Shown one piece after another: positions 49,801 through 58,420 of a stretch of 64,000 nt of DNA. The notes beneath the pieces were generated by a model that was not told the DNA's origin, did no database searches, and saw only the letters and a list, made by a program, of their open reading frames with translations. Each line of letters starts with the position of its first letter. Position 1 is the first letter of the stretch. Where the stretch lies: NCBI RefSeq assembly GCF_013003915.1, contig NZ_JABAIV010000007.1:1-64000 (forward strand), read 5' to 3'. The translations under genes were made by a program, and so were the position numbers. The DNA comes from Telluria aromaticivorans (lineage in GTDB: Bacteria; Pseudomonadota; Gammaproteobacteria; Burkholderiales; Burkholderiaceae_D).

Positions 49801-49961
49801 ACAAGCCTTTGAAATCTATCAGGAATTACTGCTGAGTACGTTCGCACCAGAAGTATTTCCTCTGGGACAAGCTAAGTCAAATGGGAATTTCAATCGTGCG
49901 CAGGTCTTGCCAGCGCATCAAGGCTTCTGCGCAACGTATTGGTCGTAGCAGTAACAGATGC

Positions 49962-52022
49962 TTACAATTTAGGCATCGCCAGCAAGGCTTTCAGGCTGGC
50001 CAGCCTTTCCTTTGGCGTAATGACTTCAGTTTCCTTCGGCGGTGCGTCGCCGACGTCGAGCGCCATCTCCTTGATGAAGCGCGAAGGCTCGCAATGCACC
50101 AGCTCGCCGGCGCGCTTGCGTTTCTTGCACCAGGTCAGGCGCAGGGTGCGCTGGGCTCGGGTGATGCCGACGTACATCAGGCGCCGCTCTTCCTGGATGC
50201 GCGCGGCGATGATTTCCACCGGCGCATCCGGGTCGCCCTTGTGCGGCAGGATGCCTTCTTCCACGCCGACCAGGAAGACGTGCGGGTATTCCAGCCCTTT
50301 CGAGGCGTGCAGGGTCGACATGCGCACGGCGTCCTGCTCGTCGTCCTGGCCCTCGAGCATCGACATCAGGGCCACCATCTGGGTCAGCTCGAGCAGGTTT
50401 TTCTCTTCGCCGTCGCGCTCGCGCCCGCCCCGGCCGCGTTCCTTTAGCCAGTTGGTGAACTCGAGCACGTTCTGCCACTTGGCCTGGGCCGCGCGGTCGT
50501 CGAAATTTTCGTACAGGTAGTGCTCGTAATTGATCTCTTTCATCATGTCGTCGAGCACCTCGGCGGCATTGTCGCCGCTGCCCGACGGGCCCGGCCGCGT
50601 GGCGCGGTCTTCCAGGCCGTTCATGAAATGGCAGAACCCGCGCAGCGGCAACAGCTGGCGGTCCGGCAGCTTGGCCTCCAGGCCGCCTTTCTGGGCTGCG
50701 TCGAACAGCGAGCAGTTCCACTGCTTGGAGAATTCGCCGAGCACTTCCAGCGTGGCCATGCCGACCCCACGCTTGGGGGTGGTGACGGCGCGGATGAAGG
50801 CCGGGTCGTCGTTCTGGTTGGCGATCAGGCGCAGGTAGGCGATGACGTCCTTGATTTCGGCCTTGTCGAAGAAGCTCTGGCCGCCCGACATCGTGTACGG
50901 GATGCGCTCCTTGCGCAGCGACTGCTCGATGACGCGCGCCTGGTGGTTGCCGCGGTACAAAATCGCGTAATCGGCCCAGTGGTTCTTGCGCTGGAAATGG
51001 TCGGCCGAGATCATGATCGCCACCTGCTCGGCTTCCTGCTCGTCGCTCTGCATGCCCAGCACCTCGATCGGCTCGCCCAGTCCGTGCTCGGACCACAGCG
51101 ATTTCTCGAACAGCTTCGGGTTATTGCCGATGACCGCATTGGCCGCCTGCAGGATGCGGGTGGTCGAGCGGTAGTTCTGCTCGAGTTTGATCACGCGCAG
51201 GTCAGGGAAGTCGGTCTGCAGGGTTTTCAGGTTTTCGACGGACGCGCCGCGCCAGGCGTAGATCGCCTGGTCGTCGTCGCCGACGGCGGTGAACATCGGC
51301 TTCTTGCCGATGCCCGTCACCAATAGCTTCACCAGCTCGTACTGGCAGGTATTGGTGTCCTGGTATTCGTCCATCAGCAAATAGCGCAGGCGGCGCTGCC
51401 AGCGGTCGCGGATCGACTCGTTATTGCGGAACAGCTCCACCGGCAGGCGGATCAGGTCGTCGAAGTCCACCGCCTGGTAGGCCTGCAGGGTCGCCAGGTA
51501 GCTGCGGTAGACGCGCGCGGACATGGCTTCGTCCTCGTCTTTCGCCGCTTGAATAGCGTCTTCCGGATCCACCAGGCCGTTCTTCCACAGCGAGATCGCA
51601 TTCTGGATGCGGCGGATTTCCTGCTTGTCGGTGGTGAGCGCCAGGTCGGAGACGATGGTGTAGCAGTCGTCGCTGTCCATGATCGAGAACTTGTCCTTCA
51701 GGCCGACGCCGGCCGCCTCCTGGCGCAAGATCTTGACGCCCAGCGAGTGGAAGGTCGATACCGTGAGCTGCTTGGCCTGCTTCGGCTGCTTGAGCAGCTT
51801 GGCGATTCGCTCCTGCATTTCGAGCGCCGCTTTGTTGGTAAAGGTCAGGGCGGCGATTGTGCGCGGATCGTAGCCGCGGTCTTCGATCATGTACGCGATT
51901 TTTTGCGTAATGACGCGCGTTTTCCCCGAACCGGCCCCCGCCAGCACCAGGCACGGGCCGTCCAGATAGAGCACGGCTTCGCTTTGCGGTCCGTTGAGGC
52001 CGAATTTTGGTGCGTTGGACAT
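49962..52022 (-). CDS. rep: ATP-dependent DNA helicase Rep (UvrD/Rep family)
   Basis: The 686-residue SF1A helicase has Walker A AGAGSGKTRVI at about residues 29-38, motif II DEYQDTN, the Q-loop-type TNKAALEMQERI, and C-terminal motifs VGDDDQAIYAWRGA, LEQNYRST and STLHASKGLEYPHVFLVGVE. Rep unwinds 3' to 5' and helps replication forks pass obstacles. ATG at 52022 (MSNAPKFGLNGPQSEAV) is used; the upstream open frame is not conserved-looking and overlaps modA. It is divergent from modA by 66 bp. Confidence 0.95.
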   Translation of the reverse strand: MSNAPKFGLNGPQSEAVLYLDGPCLVLAGAGSGKTRVITQKIAYMIEDRGYDPRTIAALTFTNKAALEMQERIAKLLKQPKQAKQLTVSTFHSLGVKILRQEAAGVGLKDKFSIMDSDDCYTIVSDLALTTDKQEIRRIQNAISLWKNGLVDPEDAIQAAKDEDEAMSARVYRSYLATLQAYQAVDFDDLIRLPVELFRNNESIRDRWQRRLRYLLMDEYQDTNTCQYELVKLLVTGIGKKPMFTAVGDDDQAIYAWRGASVENLKTLQTDFPDLRVIKLEQNYRSTTRILQAANAVIGNNPKLFEKSLWSEHGLGEPIEVLGMQSDEQEAEQVAIMISADHFQRKNHWADYAILYRGNHQARVIEQSLRKERIPYTMSGGQSFFDKAEIKDVIAYLRLIANQNDDPAFIRAVTTPKRGVGMATLEVLGEFSKQWNCSLFDAAQKGGLEAKLPDRQLLPLRGFCHFMNGLEDRATRPGPSGSGDNAAEVLDDMMKEINYEHYLYENFDDRAAQAKWQNVLEFTNWLKERGRGGRERDGEEKNLLELTQMVALMSMLEGQDDEQDAVRMSTLHASKGLEYPHVFLVGVEEGILPHKGDPDAPVEIIAARIQEERRLMYVGITRAQRTLRLTWCKKRKRAGELVHCEPSRFIKEMALDVGDAPPKETEVITPKERLASLKALLAMPKL

Positions 52023-52088
52023 GGGAAAGTTTCTGCAGGATGGCCGGGTATTGTAACGATGAGTTGGCCGCCGCGCTAAAATGGCTTC

Positions 52089-52865
52089 ATGAAAAAATTC
52101 CTCGTCATCCTGTTTGCAACACTGCTCGCGCTGCCGGCCAGCCTGGCCACCGCGGCGCCGCTGCTGGTGGCCGCGGCCAGCGACCTGGCGTATTGCATCG
52201 ACGAGCTGGCGGCGGCCTTCCGCAAGGAAACTCCCGGCGCCGAGGTGAAGGTCTCCACTGGCGCTTCCGGCAACTTCTTTGCCCAGATCCGGAACGGCGC
52301 GCCCTTCCACGTCTTTCTGTCAGCCGATATGATGTACCCGACCCAGCTCGCCAAGGCGGGGGCCGCCGACGGCGCCACCCTACGTCCGTATGCCGTGGGC
52401 CGCATCGTGCTGTGGACCACGGACAGCCGTTTCGACGTGAACCAGGGATTGGCCTTGCTGCGCGACCCGCGCGTCACGCGCATCGCCATCGGCAACCCGG
52501 ACACCGCGCCTTATGGCCGCGCCGCGAAAGCCGTCCTGGTGCGCGACAAGTTGTGGGAAGCCGTGCAGCCGCGCCTCGTGATCGGCGAGAACATCGCGCA
52601 GGCAGCGCAGTTCGTCCAGACCGGTAATGCCCAGCTGGGCATCGTGTCGCTGGCCACCGTGCGTTCGCCGAAGATGGCGGGCGTGGGCCGCTACTACCTG
52701 ATCAGCGACACCGGGGTCCCTCCGATCGAACAGGGCGCCATCGTCACCGCTGTCGGGATGAAGGAACCGCTGGCGGGGCGCTTCGTACGCTTCCTCGGCT
52801 CGCCCGCCGCACGCGCCATCCTCGAACGCCAGGGCTTCGGCCTGCCAGCTGTCTCGAATGACTGA
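52089..52865 (+). CDS. modA: Molybdate ABC transporter, substrate-binding protein
   Basis: The 258-residue periplasmic protein has a signal peptide (FLVILFATLLALPASLATAA), then LLVAAASDLAYCIDELAAAF and VSTGASGNFFAQIRNGAPFH, the conserved oxyanion-binding Ser residues of ModA. It binds molybdate or tungstate and delivers it to ModB. Its stop overlaps modB by eight bases. Confidence 0.92.
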   Translation: MKKFLVILFATLLALPASLATAAPLLVAAASDLAYCIDELAAAFRKETPGAEVKVSTGASGNFFAQIRNGAPFHVFLSADMMYPTQLAKAGAADGATLRPYAVGRIVLWTTDSRFDVNQGLALLRDPRVTRIAIGNPDTAPYGRAAKAVLVRDKLWEAVQPRLVIGENIAQAAQFVQTGNAQLGIVSLATVRSPKMAGVGRYYLISDTGVPPIEQGAIVTAVGMKEPLAGRFVRFLGSPAARAILERQGFGLPAVSND

Positions 52866-53565
52866 GTTGGGGAGCTTCGCCTTCGCCCCGGAGCTGTGGT
52901 CGGCGCTGGCGCTGACGCTGCGCCTGTCGCTGGTGACCTCGCTGGTGCTGCTGGCAATCGCCATCCCGCTTGCCAACTGGCTCAACACCAGCCGCATGCG
53001 CGGGGTCCTGTTCATCGAGACCCTGGTCAGCCTGCCGATCGTGCTGCCGCCGACCGTGATCGGTTTCTACCTGCTGATGCTGATGGCGCCGCAGCGTCCG
53101 CTCGGCGCGGCCTGGATGTCGGTGTTCGGGCATCCGCTGCCCTTCTCGTTCGCTGGCCTGGTGGCCGGCTCGGTCATCTACAGCCTGCCGTTCGCGGTGC
53201 AGCCGATCCAGTCGGCCTTCCGGAATGTGAGCCGCGACCTGGTGCAGTCGGCGCTGGCGCTGGGCCTGACCCGGCGCCAGGCCTTCTTTTCGGTGGTGCT
53301 GCCGCTGTCGCGCAACGGCATCTTTACCGGCCTGTCGCTCAGCTTCGCCCACACGATGGGCGAGTTCGGCGTGGTGCTGATGTTAGGCGGGAACATCCCG
53401 GGCCAGACCCGGGTCGCCTCGATCGCGCTCTACGACGAGGCGCAAAAGCTCAACTACGAGGCGGCGCATGCCTATGCCCTGGTGCTGCTCTTGATTTCGT
53501 TCGTGATCCTGGCGGCGATCGCCTTCTTCCAGCGCAAGCAGCATGCTTCGCTGCTGGGTAACTGA
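52858..53565 (+). CDS. modB: Molybdate ABC transporter, permease
   Basis: The 235-residue inner-membrane protein has five or six membrane segments and the ModB signatures LVSLPIVLPPTVIGFYLL and GEFGVVLMLGGNIPGQTRVA, with the EAA-type loop ALALGLTRRQAFFSVVLPLS. Start ATG at 52858 lies within the end of modA, so translation is coupled. No modC (ATPase) follows; the next gene is an SRPBCC protein. Confidence 0.92.
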   Translation: MTELGSFAFAPELWSALALTLRLSLVTSLVLLAIAIPLANWLNTSRMRGVLFIETLVSLPIVLPPTVIGFYLLMLMAPQRPLGAAWMSVFGHPLPFSFAGLVAGSVIYSLPFAVQPIQSAFRNVSRDLVQSALALGLTRRQAFFSVVLPLSRNGIFTGLSLSFAHTMGEFGVVLMLGGNIPGQTRVASIALYDEAQKLNYEAAHAYALVLLLISFVILAAIAFFQRKQHASLLGN

Positions 53566-53677
53566 GCCCGGCAATTTCCCGGCAATAACCCGCACCGGCG
53601 CGACGCCCGGGCCTGCAATCGGGTACCATCTCGCCCTTGCGGCGCATGAGCGCCGGCGCTTTTTGGACACCCGCACC

Positions 53678-54163
53678 ATGAAATTTGAACATCTCATCCA
53701 GATCAACGATCCGCTCAACCCGCTGGTCGATACCCTTACCGTCGAGCAGCTCTGGCGCGGCCTGGTGCTGCGCGCGGAATCGCCCAAGCTGTTCGTGCCG
53801 CACCTGGACGAATGCCAGATCGGCGAGCGCGCCAGCGGCAGCTTCGCGCGCCGCCTGCGCTACGGCGACCTGGTGATCGACGACGTCGTGCACATGACGC
53901 CCCTGCAGGAAGTGCGCTTCGAAGTGCCGGCCCAAGGCGAGATCGCGGCATCGAGCCTGACGATGGCCATCGAGACGCCGACCAATGCCATGCTGCTGGT
54001 GCGCTTTACCTACGACGACGGCCAGGGCGAGCACACCGACGAAGCCAACAAGATGTATGACGATTTCAAGCGCTCGGCGTACCAGGAGGCGGATATCGAT
54101 ACGGTGCGGATCCTGCGGCAGCTGGCCAGCGAAGGCAAGCTGGATGCGAGTTACCTGAACTAG
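53678..54163 (+). CDS. SRPBCC family protein (DUF1857, AtaL-like)
   Basis: The 161-residue protein starts MKFEHLIQINDPLNPLVDTL and has LTVEQLWRGLVLRAESPKLF and ITMAIETPTNAMLLVRFTYD-like blocks typical of the DUF1857/AtaL group of START-fold ligand-binding proteins. The ligand is unknown. ATG at 53678 starts the conserved region. It follows modB by 112 bp on the same strand and may be separate. A dispersed repeat starts at its stop codon. Confidence 0.8.
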   Translation: MKFEHLIQINDPLNPLVDTLTVEQLWRGLVLRAESPKLFVPHLDECQIGERASGSFARRLRYGDLVIDDVVHMTPLQEVRFEVPAQGEIAASSLTMAIETPTNAMLLVRFTYDDGQGEHTDEANKMYDDFKRSAYQEADIDTVRILRQLASEGKLDASYLN

Positions 54164-54292
54164 TAGGGTGGGCGGCTCGTGATCTGGTCCCCTGGACCAG
54201 ATCACCCCGCGCGTTCAACCAGCAATGGAATAGCCGCGCGGGCAACATTACCGACGATTGAACGCGCGGGCGGGAGACCCGCCCACCCTACG
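54163..54292. repeat. Dispersed palindromic repeat, locus 8
   Basis: GTAGGGTGGGCGGCTCGTGA with the inner palindrome TGATCTGGTCCCCTGGACCA plus GATCA and CGCGCGTTCAACC, then an inverted TTGAACGCGCGGGCGGGAGA...CCCACCCTACGG unit. The first unit carries an additional perfect inner stem (TGATCTGGTCC with GGACCAGATCA) not seen elsewhere. Confidence 0.9.
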
Positions 54293-54306
54293 GGAAATTT
54301 GTCGCG

Positions 54307-55746
54307 TTACGTCCCCGGTTCGCTATCCGACGCATTGATCTCGCTCTCACCCTTCGTCAGGCAGTGCGCCAGATCGCGCAACGCCGTGCGCACGCCCTCC
54401 TCGATCACCGGGTGATAAAACGGCATCTCCAGCATCTGGTCCACCGTCATGCGCATCTGGCAGGCCCATGACAGCGTGTGCGCCAGGTGTTCGGCGCGCG
54501 GCGCAATCATCTCGGCGCCCAGGAAACGGCGCGAGCCGTATTCCGCATACACCCGCAGCATCCCCTTGTTCTGCAACATCACGCGGCTGCGGCCCTGGTT
54601 CGCGAACGACACCTCCCCCACAGCGAACTTGCGCTTGCCGCCCTCGCACAGGCTGCGATAGTTCGCTCCGAGCGTGGCGATGTTCGGCTCGGTAAAAGCC
54701 ACCGCGATCGGCGTGCGGCGCAGGCCGGGACGCACGTCCGGATAGCGGCCCGCGTTGTCGCCGGCGATCTTGCCGTGGTCGGCCGCGTCGTGCAGCAGCG
54801 GGCGCTCGTTATTGGCGTCGCCGGCGATGAAGATATGGCTGCTCCCGCACTGCATGGTGCGTGCGTCGAACAGCGGAATGCCATCCTTGCCGCGCTCGAT
54901 GCCGGTTTCTTCGAGGCCGATATCATGCACGTTCGGCGTGCGCCCGGCCGCCATCAGCACGAACTGGAAACGTTCGGTGTTTTCCTTGCCCAGCGCGTCG
55001 CTGACGGTCAGCGCCACCTCGTCACCCTCTTGAACGGCGCGCACCACCTTCGACTGGAACTGCATATCGAGTTCTTCGTTCAGCACCCGGCCGGCTTCGC
55101 GCAGCACCTCGGGGTCGGTGATGTGGGCGATGCTGCCGCCGCGCGCATAGAATTTCACGCGCACGCCGAGCCGGCCCAGGGCCTGGCCCAGTTCCAGCCC
55201 GATCACGCCGGTGCCGATCACGGCCACCGACTTCGGCAGGTCGTCCCAGTAAAACACGTCGTCGCTGGTGACGATGCCGGGGCCGACGTTTTCCAGTGCC
55301 GGCAGGCGCAGCGGCGTGGAGCCGGTGGCGATCACGATGCGGGCTGCGGTGATCACGGTATGGTCGCCGACGACCAGCGTATGCGGACCGGTGAAGCGCG
55401 CATGGCCGCGCAGCTTGTCTTCATCCGGCATGGCGTCGACGCCTTCCAGCACGAAGCCGACAAAACGGTCACGCTCGCGCCGCACCCGTTCCATCACGGC
55501 CGGGCCGTCGATGCGGACTTCGCCCGCATGCACGCCGAAGGGCGCGGAATGCTGCATCGCATGCGCCGCCTCGGCCGCTGCGATCAGGAGCTTGCTCGGC
55601 ATGCAGCCGACCCGCGCGCAGGTGGTGCCGTAGTGGCTGCTTTCGATCACCACGGCGCGCGCGCCGTGTGCCTTGGCAGCGCGATAGGCCGTCATGCCGG
55701 CGGTGCCGGTGCCGATGACGGCGACGTCCACGTTCAGTTCGTTCAT
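54307..55746 (-). CDS. Dihydrolipoyl dehydrogenase-like pyridine nucleotide-disulfide oxidoreductase
   Basis: The 479-residue flavoprotein has an FAD-binding start (VDVAVIGTGTAGMTAYRAAK), the redox-active disulfide C43-x4-C48 (TTCARVGCMPSK), a NAD-binding motif (VAVIGTGVIGLELGQALGRL) and the C-terminal dimer interface with the catalytic HPVIEE (FYHPVIEEGVR). In canonical Lpd the pair is HPHPTL-like (His-x-x-x-x-Glu), so the family is right but the physiological partner is open. There are no E1/E2 complex genes near. ATG at 55746 has GGAG seven bases upstream. Confidence 0.88.
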   Translation of the reverse strand: MNELNVDVAVIGTGTAGMTAYRAAKAHGARAVVIESSHYGTTCARVGCMPSKLLIAAAEAAHAMQHSAPFGVHAGEVRIDGPAVMERVRRERDRFVGFVLEGVDAMPDEDKLRGHARFTGPHTLVVGDHTVITAARIVIATGSTPLRLPALENVGPGIVTSDDVFYWDDLPKSVAVIGTGVIGLELGQALGRLGVRVKFYARGGSIAHITDPEVLREAGRVLNEELDMQFQSKVVRAVQEGDEVALTVSDALGKENTERFQFVLMAAGRTPNVHDIGLEETGIERGKDGIPLFDARTMQCGSSHIFIAGDANNERPLLHDAADHGKIAGDNAGRYPDVRPGLRRTPIAVAFTEPNIATLGANYRSLCEGGKRKFAVGEVSFANQGRSRVMLQNKGMLRVYAEYGSRRFLGAEMIAPRAEHLAHTLSWACQMRMTVDQMLEMPFYHPVIEEGVRTALRDLAHCLTKGESEINASDSEPGT

Positions 55747-56052
55747 CGTTTTCTCCGACGGATTCATGACGGAACAATACGCGATTTCCGGAAGGACTGT
55801 TGGAACCGGGGCGGTACGCAAGCCGCCACCCCCGCAACCCTTTGGCCCGGCTTCTCCTCGGTTAGTTTGAAACGCTGGTTGACCCGAACCGGGAATAGGC
55901 GCATCGTGGTCTGTCAATACCCCTTTGCCGGCCAGGGGTTCCTGGCGCGCCTGTTTCACGATCGTGCTTCCAGCGCGCCGCGCCCTGCCCTGCTTTTCTC
56001 CCTACGCATCCCGACTGCGCCTGCCAGCGACTAACACCTCAAGAGGCACGTT
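55747..56052. other. Divergent promoter region between Lpd-like gene and ADH cluster
   Basis: About 300 bp with no gene I can support. It should hold promoters for the Lpd-like gene (minus) and the alcohol dehydrogenase cluster (plus). I see no clean hexamers and no Fnr or Crp consensus. Confidence 0.4.
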
Positions 56053-56118
56053 ATGAGAATGCATCATCCAGCAAGCCCGGCTACGCCACCACCGACCCTG
56101 CCAGGGAAGGCAGCATGA
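56053..56118 (+). CDS. Possible 21-codon leader ORF coupled to the alcohol dehydrogenase
   Basis: ATG at 56053 follows AAGAGG by six bases. The frame encodes MRMHHPASPATPPPTLPGKA plus A and ends in TGA at 56116-56118, which overlaps the dehydrogenase ATG (ATGA). The sequence is proline-rich (two PPP/PTL clusters), which could slow ribosomes. It may be a real coupled leader peptide or a chance frame; the good ribosome site and exact overlap favour the first. Confidence 0.4.
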   Translation: MRMHHPASPATPPPTLPGKAA

Positions 56119-57170
56119 AAGCGCTCGTCTTCCGCGGTCCCGGCAGCATCGCCTGCGAAGATCGCGCGCGTCCGGTCTTGCAGGATGCCGGCGACGCCAT
56201 CGTACGCATGCTCAAGACGACGATCTGCGGCACCGACCTGCATATCCTGCGTGGAGACGTTCCTGAATGCATCGCCGGAACGACGCTGGGACACGAAGGC
56301 ATCGGCATCATCGAGGAAACCGGCAGCGCCGTCACGACGCTCAAGGCCGGCGACCGCGTCCTGATCTCGTGTATTTCCAGCTGCGGAAAATGCGAATACT
56401 GCCGACGTGGCATGTTTTCCCATTGCGCGACCGGGGGCTGGATCCTGGGGCATACGATCAACGGCACCCAGGCCGAATTCGTGCGTACCCCTCACGCGGA
56501 AACGAGCCTGTATCCGCTTCCGCCGGGCGCGGACGAGGAGGCCATGGTCATGCTGAGCGATATCCTGCCGACCGGCTTCGAGTGCGGAGTCCTGAGCGGC
56601 AAGGTGGAGCCTGGCTCAACGGTCGCCATCGTCGGATGCGGGCCGATCGGCCTGGCGGCGTTGCTGACGGCGCAGCTGTATTCGCCAGCAATGATCGTCG
56701 CCATCGACCTCGACCAGAACCGGCTGGAGGTTGCCACCCGCTTTGGCGCCAGCCATGCGCTCGACAGCGCCGCGGACGATATCGTGCAGCGCGTGCTCGA
56801 GCTGACCGGCGGCAAAGGCGTCGATACCGCCATCGAAGCCGTCGGCGTACCGGCGACCTTCCTGCTGTGCCAGGACATCGTGGCGCCCGGCGGCATCGTC
56901 GCCAATATCGGTGTCCACGGCCAGGTGGTCGAACTACACCTGGAACGCCTGTGGTCGAAAAACATCGCCATCACCACCGGCCTGGTCGACACGTATTCCA
57001 CCCCGATGCTGCTGAAAACCGTCGGCGCGAAGAAGATCGAGCCAGGCCGCCTGGTGACCCACCGCTTCGGGTTCGACCAGGTGCTCGATGCGTATGACAC
57101 CTTTGGCCGTGCCGCCGACACCGGGGCGCTGAAAGTAATCATCGAGTTCGAGCCGCCCACCACTACATGA
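56115..57170 (+). CDS. Zinc-dependent alcohol dehydrogenase
   Basis: The 351-residue medium-chain dehydrogenase keeps the catalytic zinc ligands C38 (TICGTD) and H60-E61 (LGHEG), the structural zinc cysteines C90, C93, C96 and C104, and the NAD(P) motif VAIVGCGPIGLAA. It interconverts alcohols and aldehydes or ketones. The chemistry is clear, the substrate not. The ATG at 56115 overlaps the end of a short leader ORF. It is the first long gene of a same-strand series with kinase, transporter, Pat and SenA-like genes. Confidence 0.93.
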   Translation: MKALVFRGPGSIACEDRARPVLQDAGDAIVRMLKTTICGTDLHILRGDVPECIAGTTLGHEGIGIIEETGSAVTTLKAGDRVLISCISSCGKCEYCRRGMFSHCATGGWILGHTINGTQAEFVRTPHAETSLYPLPPGADEEAMVMLSDILPTGFECGVLSGKVEPGSTVAIVGCGPIGLAALLTAQLYSPAMIVAIDLDQNRLEVATRFGASHALDSAADDIVQRVLELTGGKGVDTAIEAVGVPATFLLCQDIVAPGGIVANIGVHGQVVELHLERLWSKNIAITTGLVDTYSTPMLLKTVGAKKIEPGRLVTHRFGFDQVLDAYDTFGRAADTGALKVIIEFEPPTTT

Positions 57171-57201
57171 CCCGCTCCCCATCTGCCCCGGAGGCCCGCC
57201 C

Positions 57202-58335
57202 ATGATGCACGACTTTTTGGCAAACAATGCCGATGACCTGATCGACCGCTGCGTGGCGAAAGTAGCCAAACGCCCCAAGCGGCATGCCACGGCCACGCAG
57301 CTGCGCAACGGCATCCCGATGTTCCTCAGCCAGCTGACCAGGACCTTGGAAGCCGAGCAGGTCGAGGGGGCCGGCGCTGGCCTGGCTATCTCGGGCGCGT
57401 CCGGCGGCGACAACGCGACCCTGTCGGAAATGGGCGTCAGCGCCGCCGCCCACGGCACGGCCCTGCTTGCGCTGGGCTATACAGTGGACCAGGTAGTGCA
57501 CGATTACGGCGACCTGTGCCAGGCCATCACCGACCTGGCAGTCGAGCGCGACGCCCCCTTCACCATCGACGAATTCCGCACCCTCAACCGGTGCCTGGAC
57601 AACGCGATCGCGGACGCGGTGACCGAGTTCAGCTTCCAGCGCGATGCGACCCTCGCCGAGCAACAGTCGGCGGACCTGAACGAGCGACTTGGATTCCTGA
57701 TGCATGAACTGCGCAATTCGCTGAATGTCGCGACCATGGCGGTGACCGCCATGGAGGCCGGTTCGCTGCCAGTGAAGGGAGCGACGGGCGCGGTACTCAA
57801 GCGCAGCCATGAAGCGATGAAGCGCCTGATCACCACCTCGCTCGACGAAGTGCGCATCAAGGGGGCAGAGCAAGGTGCGGCCAAGGTGTTCTCCCTGGCG
57901 TCGTTCATCGACGAAGCGCGCGAGTCGGCGCAACTGGATGCCGAGTCGCGCAACTGTGAACTGGTGGTGCTGCCGGTCGACCCGGCGCTGGGGATCGCAG
58001 GCCATCGCTACCAGCTGCTGGCCGCGCTGGCCAACATATTGAACAACGCCTTCAAATTCACCTGCGCGCAGACCAGTGTCACCCTCAGTGCGTATGCCCT
58101 TGGCGACCGGGTGCTGATCACGGTGAAGGACCATTGTGGTGGCTTGCCGGTGGGCGATGCCGAGAAACTTTTTTCTCCCTTTACACAGCGGGGCGATGAC
58201 CGGTCCGGCCTCGGCCTGGGCCTGTCGATCGCCCGCCAGAGCCTTGCCGCCGACGACGGCGAGATCACGGTCGAGAATTTCCCGGGCATCGGTTGCGCCT
58301 TTACGATCAGCCTTCCGCGCCGCGTCGCGCCTTGA
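57202..58335 (+). CDS. Soluble sensor histidine kinase with RsbRD-like N-terminal domain
   Basis: The 377-residue protein has no membrane segment. Residues 1-150 resemble the RsbRD_N sensor helix bundle (LIDRCVAKVAKRPKRHATAT, then GIPMFLSQLTRTLE). The kinase part has the phospho-acceptor H168 in HELRNSLN and an ATPase domain with NILNNAFKFT (N box), DHCGGLPVGD (G1) and GLGLGLSIARQ (G2). ATG at 57202 has GGAGG upstream. It starts 32 bp after the dehydrogenase. No response regulator is adjacent, so it is an orphan kinase or signals to a distant partner. Confidence 0.9.
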   Translation: MMHDFLANNADDLIDRCVAKVAKRPKRHATATQLRNGIPMFLSQLTRTLEAEQVEGAGAGLAISGASGGDNATLSEMGVSAAAHGTALLALGYTVDQVVHDYGDLCQAITDLAVERDAPFTIDEFRTLNRCLDNAIADAVTEFSFQRDATLAEQQSADLNERLGFLMHELRNSLNVATMAVTAMEAGSLPVKGATGAVLKRSHEAMKRLITTSLDEVRIKGAEQGAAKVFSLASFIDEARESAQLDAESRNCELVVLPVDPALGIAGHRYQLLAALANILNNAFKFTCAQTSVTLSAYALGDRVLITVKDHCGGLPVGDAEKLFSPFTQRGDDRSGLGLGLSIARQSLAADDGEITVENFPGIGCAFTISLPRRVAP

Positions 58336-58420
58336 GCAGGCGCGCCGGTAAGGCTCGACCGGGCCTGTCCAGGCCGGTGCACCCACGCTCGCCTTCATTC
58401 TCCGGTTGCAAAGGGCGCGC

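Noticed and set aside
47416-49812. A 798-codon plus-strand frame opposite the M10 protease and running past slyX
   Set aside because: Composition is typical of antisense frames and it would overlap two supported genes and an inverted repeat.
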